NCBI GenBank assembly: GCA_023386455.1
Contig: JAEWJO010000733.1
Location: 1 to 8,399 of the forward strand
From: Pseudomonadota bacterium
Lineage (GTDB): Bacteria > Myxococcota_A > Polyangia > Haliangiales > Haliangiaceae
Length of the DNA stretch: 8,399 nucleotides
Reading direction: 5' to 3'
This document shows positions 1 to 5,422 of the stretch, piece by piece. Below the pieces are notes generated by a model that was not told the DNA's origin, made no database searches, and was given only the letters and a program-made list of their open reading frames with translations. Position 1 is the stretch's first letter. Every line of letters begins with the position of its first letter. The position numbers were made by a program, and so were the translations under genes.

Positions 1-1
1 G

Positions 2-736
2 AGCCACGCCGGCTGGTTCGACGTGTCCGGAACCCCCGACGAGCTCGCCGCACACGGCATCACCGTGCTCGCGATCGATCGGCGCGGCTCCGGCCGCAGC
101 GGCGGCGAGCGCGGGCATGCCCGTTCGACCGTCGCGTTCCTCGACGATATCGACGCCGGGCGCGTGATGCTCGCGCGCGCGCTCCCGCCGGACCGCCCGC
201 TCCACGCACTCGCGAACTGCTTCGCGACGCGCACCCTCCTGCCCTACGTCGCCGAGCATCCGGGGCTGTTCCGCTCGATCGTCGTGACCGCGCCGGCGTA
301 CCCGATGAGCAAGGAGGCCGACTACGACCGGCTGACCAAGCTCCGCATCGTCGTCGCGGGCCAGCACCACCGCCTCCCGACGCCGCTCCACGACGAGCTG
401 TTCGTCACCTCCGGCGCACCGCTCGAGTGGATTCGCGCCGACCCGCTGTCGCTGCGCGAGGTCACCGCGGGCTTTCTGCGCGCGACCGAGCTGCTCACGC
501 TTCGCATGAAGTACGTCGCGCCCCGGCTCGACACGCCGATGCTCGTCGTGCTCGGCACGCACGACGCGATGGTCGACAACGACCGGATCCGCCACGGCCT
601 CGTCGCGCGCTATCGCGGTCCGGTCGAGGTCGTCGAGCTCGACGCCGAGCACTACGTCGACTTCACCGATCGTCAGCCCGAGCTCGCGGCCGCCGTGAGC
701 GACTGGATCCACCGGCGTGGAGGAGCCCACACGTGA
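2..736 (+). CDS. alpha/beta hydrolase with apparent Cys nucleophile (5'-partial)
   Basis: Alpha/beta-fold hydrolase of the serine aminopeptidase S33 / monoacylglycerol lipase-like type, substrate unknown, probably cytoplasmic. The frame is open to the left edge and reads SHAGWFDVSG before any start, which matches the region after strand 3 in this fold, so the true N-terminus lies outside the window; the GTG at 23 is internal. Numbering from that Val, VLAIDRRGSGRSGG (about 16-29) is the conserved segment after strand 4. The nucleophile elbow reads ALANCFAT (62-69), so Cys66 sits where family members usually have Ser in GxSxG. The acid is likely Asp181 in GTHDAMVDN (Asp186 is the alternative), and His210 in DAEHYVDF completes the triad. 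The C-terminus is complete: the stop overlaps the GTG of the next gene by 4 nt, so the two are probably translationally coupled. The fold is firm; specificity cannot be read. Confidence 0.88.
   Translation, partial: SHAGWFDVSGTPDELAAHGITVLAIDRRGSGRSGGERGHARSTVAFLDDIDAGRVMLARALPPDRPLHALANCFATRTLLPYVAEHPGLFRSIVVTAPAYPMSKEADYDRLTKLRIVVAGQHHRLPTPLHDELFVTSGAPLEWIRADPLSLREVTAGFLRATELLTLRMKYVAPRLDTPMLVVLGTHDAMVDNDRIRHGLVARYRGPVEVVELDAEHYVDFTDRQPELAAAVSDWIHRRGGAHT
719..725 (+). promoter_or_regulatory. Shine-Dalgarno for the epimerase gene
   Basis: GGAGGAG ends 7 nt before the GTG at 733. It decides the start: the frame is open far upstream (to 427), but that stretch overlaps the hydrolase gene and translates to Arg/Ala-rich nonsense, while the enolase-type N-terminus begins just after this GTG. 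Confidence 0.85.
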
Positions 737-1962
737 CGGCGATCGCCGGCTTCGAGCTGTTCGCCACCGACCTGCCGCTGCGCCTCCCGTTCAAGCACTC
801 GGCCGCCACGCGCGATCAGTCCGAGAGCCTGTTCCTGCGCTGCGTGCTCGACGATGGAACGGCCGGCTGGGGAGAGTCGCTGCCGCGCACGTACGTCACC
901 GACGAGAATCGCGACGACGCGTTCGACGTGCTCGCCGGCACGATCCTGCCGGCGCTCGTCGGTACGAAGTTCGACGCGCTCGCCGACGTCGAGGCGTTTC
1001 TCGCCGACTGCGATGGCCGCGCTCCGTCATCCGCCCTCGCCGCGCCGCACACCGCCGCGTGGTGCGCGGTCGACCTCGCACTGCTCGATGCGTTCAGCCG
1101 CGCGTCGCGGACGCCGCCGCTCCACACCGAGCCGATGACGTTCCCGCCAGCGCTGCGCTACAGCGGCGTCATCTCCGCCGAGACCGGCTGGAAGCGCGCG
1201 CTGCTGCTCGCCGCGCACCGCCTGTTCCGGTTCCGCGCGATCAAGCTCAAGGTCGGCCCGACGACCGATGCGCGTGACATCCAGCTCGTGCGGCGCTGGC
1301 TCGGCGACGCCGTCGACCTGCGCGTCGACGCGAACATGGCGTTCACCGTCGAGCAGGCGCTCGCGAAGCTGCCAGAGCTCGCGCGCGCCGGCGTGCGCTC
1401 GTTCGAGCAGCCGCTCGCGGCCGACGACCTCGACGGCATGGCGCATCTCGTCGCGACCACGGGCCTCGACGTCATGGCCGACGAGAGCTTCTCGACGCGC
1501 GAGAGCCTCGCCCGGCTCGTCGTGCTTCGCGCCGCGACCGCGGTGAACGCGCGCATCTCCAAGTGCGGCGGCCTCGTCGCGACGCTCGCGCGCTGCCGCG
1601 AGGCCCTCGCCCTGGGGCTCGTCGTCCAGATCGGCTGCCAGGTCGGCGAGTCGTCGCTGCTGTCCGCCGCACAGCTCCGGCTCGCCGCCGCCGTCGGCAA
1701 CGTTCGCTACCTCGAGGGCTGCTTCGGCACCCTGCTGCTCGCCGAGGATCCCGGGCGCCCCGTGCTGCGCTTCGGTCGTGGCGGTCGTCCACCCGCCATG
1801 CCGAGCGGTCCCGGATTCGGGATCGAGATCGACCGCGCCATCGTCGCCCGCCACTCGAATCGCCACGTCGAGATCGGACGCATCCTCGCGCCGCGATCGC
1901 CGCGCGGGCGCACCACGACCGACCGCGGCGCTCGCCCCGTCGAGATCGAAGGGAGGTGGTGA
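733..1962 (+). CDS. enolase-superfamily enzyme, dipeptide epimerase / N-acyl amino acid racemase-like
   Basis: 409-residue member of the mandelate racemase / muconate lactonizing enzyme group of the enolase superfamily, the usual length plus a short basic tail. These enzymes abstract an alpha-proton next to a carboxylate using Mg2+. The N-terminal capping domain covers about 1-125 (GWGESLPRTYVT at 45-56 fits its substrate-facing loop). The barrel follows: AIKLKVG with the KxK acid/base pair (Lys171, Lys173), metal ligands Asp199 (RVDAN), Glu225 (FEQPL) and Asp250 (MADES), then the opposing base Lys277 (ISKCGG). All catalytic residues are present, so it should be active. The KxK plus K-x-GG pattern is that of the MLE subgroup containing Ala-Glu epimerases, N-succinylamino acid racemases and o-succinylbenzoate synthases. 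The DxD that binds the dipeptide ammonium group in Ala-Glu epimerases is absent; the matching place reads YLEGCFG (326-332). Start GTG overlaps the hydrolase stop; the kinase gene follows 4 nt after its TGA. Confidence 0.88.
   Translation: MTAIAGFELFATDLPLRLPFKHSAATRDQSESLFLRCVLDDGTAGWGESLPRTYVTDENRDDAFDVLAGTILPALVGTKFDALADVEAFLADCDGRAPSSALAAPHTAAWCAVDLALLDAFSRASRTPPLHTEPMTFPPALRYSGVISAETGWKRALLLAAHRLFRFRAIKLKVGPTTDARDIQLVRRWLGDAVDLRVDANMAFTVEQALAKLPELARAGVRSFEQPLAADDLDGMAHLVATTGLDVMADESFSTRESLARLVVLRAATAVNARISKCGGLVATLARCREALALGLVVQIGCQVGESSLLSAAQLRLAAAVGNVRYLEGCFGTLLLAEDPGRPVLRFGRGGRPPAMPSGPGFGIEIDRAIVARHSNRHVEIGRILAPRSPRGRTTTDRGARPVEIEGRW
1951..1956 (+). promoter_or_regulatory. Shine-Dalgarno for the kinase gene
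   Basis: GGGAGG lies in the last codons of the epimerase gene, 10 nt before an in-frame CTG at 1967. No ATG, GTG or TTG in the kinase frame lies between here and the glycine-rich loop, so this site is the main evidence for the CTG start. Confidence 0.6.
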
Positions 1963-1966
1963 GCTC

Positions 1967-3487
1967 CTGACCCGCACACCCGACACGCAACATCACGCCG
2001 AGACCGCCGGCGCCACCACGCGCGAGCGCGTCGAGCTTCACCGCACGCTCGTTCCCTACGAGCCACTCGGCGCCGGCGCGACGAGCCAGGTCCTCGGTGC
2101 CGTCGATCCCGACACCGGCCAGCGCTTCGCGATCAAGTTCCTGCGCCGGGAGCTCGCGGACGATCCGCGCTTCGTCGCGCGGTTCCACGAGGAGGCGCAG
2201 ATCACGGCGTCGATCGATCACGCCGGCGGCGTCCCCGTCTTCGGCATGGGCACGACCTCCGACGGCCGGCCGTTCTACGTCATGAAGCGCGTCGAGGGCC
2301 GCACCCTCCGCGATCTGCTCGACGAGCGCGGGGGACACGCGACCGACCTCATGTGGCGCGAGCGCCTCCTCGCGATCTTCGGCGAGATCTGCGACGTCGT
2401 TGCATTCGCGCACGCGCACGGCATCGTCCACCGCGATCTCAAGCCCGACAACATCCTCGTCGACGCGCAGGACTCCGTCACCATCGTCGACTGGGGCCTC
2501 GCCAAGCGCACGAGCGGTGACGAGACCACACGCACGATCGCCGGCGACGTCCTCGGCTCGCCCGGCTACATGGCCCCCGAGCAGGCGGCCGGCAACGCCG
2601 TCGATGCCGGACCACCCGCCGACGTGTTCGCGCTCGGCGTCGTCCTCTACGAGATCCTGACCGGCAAGCTGCCGTTCGTCGGCGCGACGCCGCGCGAGGT
2701 GATGCTGAGCGCGATCTATCGCAGCCCGCAGGATCCGCGAAAGGCCGTCCCCTGGCTGTGGCTCTCGCGCAGCCTCGTCGCCGTCTGCCGCAAGGCGCTC
2801 GAGCACGAGCCCGCCGCCCGCTTCCCCAACGCCCGTGCGTTCGCCGACGAGATCCGCGCCCTCCGCCTTGGCCGCCCGTGCTGCACCGCCCGCGCCGGTG
2901 CGCTCGAGCGCTTTCGCTGGGCCGTGAAGCGCCGCCCCGTCTTCTCGGCACTCGTCGCGTCCGCGCTCGGCGCGCTCGCCGTCGGTGCCCTGGTCGTCGT
3001 CGGCCAGGTCCACGCCGACGAGCGTCTCGCGTCGAAGGCCTACGCGCAGGTCACGCAAAACGATCGCCGCGTCGACGCCCTCGGCCGCTCCGCACGCGAG
3101 CTCGCCCAGCAGCTGCGCACCGCCGACCCCCAGGCCCGCCGCGCGCTCGAGCTGAACCTCGCGGAGCTTCGCCGCCGCCAGCTCCTCGTGCGAATCGATT
3201 CGATGTACATGCTGCGCGACGTCGATCAGGTCCGGTTCATCCGGCGCGATCCGCGCGTCGTCGGCATGATGACGTCGCGAGCCCTCGACGCCCTCTCCTC
3301 CGCGCTCGAGCTCGACGAGCCCGCACTCGCGAAGGCACTCGCCAACCTCCTCGCGCAAAGCGCCCAGGACTACTCGCTGAGCGAGGCCGATGCCGAGCGC
3401 CTCCGCGCGCTCACCGCCGAGGCCGATCGCGCCTTCGACGAGGCCATCAAGCACCCAGACCCGCCCCCACCGACGGAGGACCATTGA
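1967..3487 (+). CDS. transmembrane Ser/Thr protein kinase, Pkn2/Hanks type
   Basis: Hanks-type Ser/Thr kinase, 506 residues if it starts at CTG 1967. Visible in order: glycine-rich loop GAGATSQV (35-42), ATP-binding Lys57 in FAIKFL, catalytic loop HRDLKPDN (155-162, Asp157), metal-binding DWG (175-177) in place of DFG, GSPGYMAPE (197-205), DVFALG (219-224) and the closing Arg285. The catalytic set is complete, so it should be active. A basic stretch is followed by one membrane helix at about 326-348, then about 150 residues outside the cytoplasm, helical and charged (likely coiled coil around 355-410), with no recognised sensor fold. Tail is Pro-rich and acidic. The start is uncertain: the next usable start upstream is a GTG at 1778, which has no Shine-Dalgarno and would add 63 nonsense residues overlapping the epimerase gene. 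It sits inside a metabolic operon, 4 nt after the epimerase and 1 nt before the GH3 gene, so it may regulate those enzymes; targets are unknown. Confidence 0.9.
   Translation: MTRTPDTQHHAETAGATTRERVELHRTLVPYEPLGAGATSQVLGAVDPDTGQRFAIKFLRRELADDPRFVARFHEEAQITASIDHAGGVPVFGMGTTSDGRPFYVMKRVEGRTLRDLLDERGGHATDLMWRERLLAIFGEICDVVAFAHAHGIVHRDLKPDNILVDAQDSVTIVDWGLAKRTSGDETTRTIAGDVLGSPGYMAPEQAAGNAVDAGPPADVFALGVVLYEILTGKLPFVGATPREVMLSAIYRSPQDPRKAVPWLWLSRSLVAVCRKALEHEPAARFPNARAFADEIRALRLGRPCCTARAGALERFRWAVKRRPVFSALVASALGALAVGALVVVGQVHADERLASKAYAQVTQNDRRVDALGRSARELAQQLRTADPQARRALELNLAELRRRQLLVRIDSMYMLRDVDQVRFIRRDPRVVGMMTSRALDALSSALELDEPALAKALANLLAQSAQDYSLSEADAERLRALTAEADRAFDEAIKHPDPPPPTEDH
3475..3480 (+). 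promoter_or_regulatory. Shine-Dalgarno for the GH3 gene
   Basis: GGAGGA in the last kinase codons ends 8 nt before ATG 3489. It selects this ATG over the upstream in-frame start at 3390, which lies wholly inside the kinase gene. Confidence 0.85.
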
Positions 3488-3488
3488 C

Positions 3489-5177
3489 ATGCGCAGCGTC
3501 GCCCGACTTGCCATCACGTTCGCTGCTCGCCGCGCCGCCGCGCCGCTCGAGCGTGCCGCCGCCGACACGCGCGCCGCTCAACAAGCGCTCCTCGCGCAGA
3601 TGATGCAGACCAACCGCGACACCGAGTACGGCCGCCGGCACCACTTCGCCGAGGTTCGCACCCTCGCCGACTACGCGCGCAACGTTCCCGTCGCCGACTA
3701 CGAGGACATCCGCGACGACATCGATCGCATCGCGCGCGGCGAGCCCAACATCCTCACCGCCGAGCAGCCCCTCCTCTTCGCGCAGACCTCCGGAACGACC
3801 GGCAAGCCCAAGCTCATTCCGGTGACCCCGACCTCGCGCCAGTCCGGCGCACTCACGCCGTGGCTCCACTACGCGCACAAGGCCCACCCCGGCATGTTCG
3901 CCGGCGCGATCCTCACCATCGTGTCGCCCGCCGTCGAGGGCTACACCGAGGCCCACATCCCGTACGGCTCGACGAGCGGCATGATCATCAAGGAGCTGCC
4001 GCGCTTCGTCCAATCCGCCTACGCCGTCCCGTACGCCGCCTTCGAGATCGAGGACTACGGCGCGAAGTACTACGCCCTCCTTCGCTTCGGGCTCGCCACC
4101 GACGTCACGTTCATCGGCACCGCGAATCCGTCCTCGATCCTCACCCTCGCCGAGCTCGCCGATCGCCACGCCGACCTGCTCGTCCGCGACATCCACGACG
4201 GCACGCTCTCCACCACCTTCGACATCTCACCGGCCATCCGCGCCGCCGTCGCCGGTCGCCTCCGCGCCGACCCCGCGCGCGCCCGTGCCCTCGCCGCCAT
4301 GCGCACCACACGTGGTCGTCTCGTCCCCGCCGACTACTGGCCGCGCATGGCACTACTCGGCTGCTGGAAGGGCGGCACCGTCACCTCCTATCTCGACAAG
4401 CTCCCTGCCTGGTACGACCCCGACGGTCGCGGCATGACGCCCACCCGCGACATGGGCTATCTCGCCTCGGAGGCGCGCATGAGCGTGCCCATCTCCGATC
4501 GCGGCGCGGGCGGCGTGCTCACCGTCCACGCCAACGTCTTCGAGCTCGCCCCCACCACCGACGTCGAGGATCGCCCCAACCATCCCGATACCTGGCCGCT
4601 CCTCTCCGCGGCCGAGGCCGAGGTCGGCAAGGAGTACTACGTCTTCGTCACGACGCCGGGTGGCCTCTATCGCTACGACATGAACGACATCATCGAGGTC
4701 GTCGATCGCTACAAGACCGCGCCCGTCGTCGAGTTCCGCCGCAAGGGCCGCGGCATGACCAACATCACCGGCGAGAAGCTCTCGGTGAACCAGCTGATCG
4801 AAGCCGTCCACGTCGCTGCCGTTGCCGTCGGCACGCAGGTCGCACACTTTCGCGGCGAGCCCGACCTGCGCGAGTCGCGCTACGTGTTCAAGCTCGAGCT
4901 CGACGCACCGCTCGACGCCGACCGCCGCCGCCAGCTGCTCGGTGCGATCGATGCCGAGCTCGCGCACGTCAACATCGAGTACGAGGCGAAGCGAAAGAGC
5001 AACCGGCTGCGGCCGCCGATCCTGCAGCTCATGCGGCAGGGCTGGTACGAACGCGGCAAGCAGAAGCTCGTCGCGGACGGCAAGCGCCTGTTCCAGGCGA
5101 AGACGGTCCTGCTCGACGCGAATACCGGCTACCGCCGCGAGCCCGACGAGATCGAGGCCGAGGAGACGCTCGTCTAA
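3489..5177 (+). CDS. GH3 auxin-responsive promoter family protein (acyl-adenylate-forming)
   Basis: 562-residue GH3-family enzyme, close to the length of plant GH3 proteins (about 550-610). GH3 proteins belong to the ANL adenylate-forming superfamily: they activate a carboxylic acid with ATP and pass the acyl group to an amine, in plants usually an amino acid. Motifs seen: phosphate-binding QTSGTTGKPKLIP (99-111), the second nucleotide motif YLASEARMSVP (324-334), LYRYDMNDIIEV (393-404) of the third, and GMTNITGEKLS (422-432) at the hinge to the small C-terminal domain. Near the end, GKRLFQAKTVLL (531-542) resembles the C-terminal lysine region. The first about 45 residues are Ala/Arg-rich and helical but not a convincing signal peptide, so a cytoplasmic enzyme is expected. 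Last gene of the operon; ends TAA, and the selC promoter starts 3 nt later. Family is firm; acyl and amine substrates are unknown, and in bacteria few members are characterised. Confidence 0.93.
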   Translation: MRSVARLAITFAARRAAAPLERAAADTRAAQQALLAQMMQTNRDTEYGRRHHFAEVRTLADYARNVPVADYEDIRDDIDRIARGEPNILTAEQPLLFAQTSGTTGKPKLIPVTPTSRQSGALTPWLHYAHKAHPGMFAGAILTIVSPAVEGYTEAHIPYGSTSGMIIKELPRFVQSAYAVPYAAFEIEDYGAKYYALLRFGLATDVTFIGTANPSSILTLAELADRHADLLVRDIHDGTLSTTFDISPAIRAAVAGRLRADPARARALAAMRTTRGRLVPADYWPRMALLGCWKGGTVTSYLDKLPAWYDPDGRGMTPTRDMGYLASEARMSVPISDRGAGGVLTVHANVFELAPTTDVEDRPNHPDTWPLLSAAEAEVGKEYYVFVTTPGGLYRYDMNDIIEVVDRYKTAPVVEFRRKGRGMTNITGEKLSVNQLIEAVHVAAVAVGTQVAHFRGEPDLRESRYVFKLELDAPLDADRRRQLLGAIDAELAHVNIEYEAKRKSNRLRPPILQLMRQGWYERGKQKLVADGKRLFQAKTVLLDANTGYRREPDEIEAEETLV

Positions 5178-5179
5178 CC

Positions 5180-5207
5180 TTGACGCCACCACCCGGCGGT
5201 GTAGCTT
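5180..5207 (+). promoter_or_regulatory. sigma70-type promoter of selC
   Basis: TTGACG (5180-5185), 16-nt spacer, then TAGCTT (5202-5207). The -35 matches five of six consensus bases; the -10 keeps the key T, A and final T. Transcription should start about 6-8 nt after the -10, at 5213-5215, which is the first base of the tRNA. It begins 3 nt after the GH3 stop, so selC need not depend on readthrough from the operon. Confidence 0.65.
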
Positions 5208-5214
5208 CGCCGGT

Positions 5215-5314
5215 GGAAGCGCGTGCCGGACTGGTGCCGGCCTCGGTCTTCAAAACCGATGATGCTCTGCGAGAGCAGCGGCATGGTGGGTTCGATTCCC
5301 ATGCGCTTCCGCCA
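5215..5314 (+). tRNA. selC: selenocysteine tRNA, tRNA-Sec(UCA)
   Basis: 100 nt including an encoded GCCA end; E. coli selC is 95 nt. The 8-bp acceptor stem GGAAGCGC/GCGCTTCC (5215-5222 with 5303-5310) plus a 5-bp T stem (5286-5290 with 5298-5302) gives the 8/5 form typical of bacterial tRNA-Sec. GT at 5223-5224 replaces the usual U8, as in E. coli. The D arm has a long stem (5225-5229 with 5237-5241, then an A-G pair). The anticodon stem TCGGT/ACCGA encloses loop CTTCAAA with anticodon TCA at 5250-5252, which reads UGA. The long variable arm folds into a 6-bp stem (5263-5268 with 5272-5277). T loop is TTCGATT, followed by discriminator G5311. The charged tRNA is made by SerRS then SelA and delivered by SelB at UGA codons with a SECIS element. 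None of those genes, and no selenoprotein, is in this window. Confidence 0.96.
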
Positions 5315-5316
5315 TT

Positions 5317-5338
5317 TTACCCCGAATTTGATGGGTAA
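5317..5338 (+). terminator. weak hairpin just after selC
   Basis: TTACCC (5317-5322) pairs with GGGTAA (5333-5338) around a 10-nt loop, 2 nt after the encoded CCA. There is no T run after it, so it is not a canonical intrinsic terminator. It may stop transcription weakly, guide 3' trimming, or mean nothing. Confidence 0.25.
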
Positions 5339-5371
5339 CCGCCGACGCGCCGGCTCGTCAGGACCCGCCCA

Positions 5372-5413
5372 ATTGTCGGGACACGGCGCGGGACAATAGC
5401 GCCGGGCTATCAT
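5372..5413 (+). promoter_or_regulatory. candidate promoter/operator region of the repeat-protein gene
   Basis: Three overlapping patterns lie just upstream of the GTG at 5423. ATTGTC (5372-5377) and GACAAT (5392-5397) form an inverted repeat. GGGACA occurs twice 12 bp apart (5378-5383 and 5390-5395), about one helical turn. CGGCGC (5384-5389) and GCGCCG (5399-5404) form a second inverted repeat. A possible -10, TATCAT (5408-5413), follows. No matching -35 is seen at 16-18 nt. If the -10 is right, the transcript would begin at about 5420-5423, giving a leaderless mRNA, which would fit the lack of a Shine-Dalgarno. Confidence 0.3.
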
Positions 5414-5422
5414 CGTCGCGTT

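Noticed and set aside
427..732. N-terminal extension of the epimerase back to 427
   Set aside because: It overlaps the hydrolase gene out of frame, reads as Arg/Ala-rich nonsense, and a strong Shine-Dalgarno supports GTG 733.
1960..1962. Epimerase TGA as a selenocysteine codon, given selC in the window
   Set aside because: The enolase domain is already complete, and reading through gives an Arg/His-rich string with no homology or recognisable SECIS hairpin.
1778..1966. N-terminal extension of the kinase back to GTG 1778
   Set aside because: No Shine-Dalgarno, 185-nt overlap with the epimerase gene, and Ser/Arg/Pro-rich residues unlike a kinase N-terminus.
1472..3568. 698-codon open frame on the minus strand opposite the epimerase and kinase genes
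   Set aside because: It is the antisense shadow of strongly GC3-biased codons. The product is rich in Arg, Ala, Glu and Asp with no domain, and it crosses two well-supported genes.
3860..5338. 492-codon + strand frame overlapping the GH3 gene and selC
   Set aside because: Arg- and His-rich out-of-frame translation of the GH3 gene.
5378..5413. Canonical sigma70 or sigma54 promoter for the repeat-protein gene
   Set aside because: TTGTCG at 5373 is only 13 nt from GACAAT and 29 nt from TATCAT, and no -24/-12 GG...GC pair is present, so only a possible -10 is reported.
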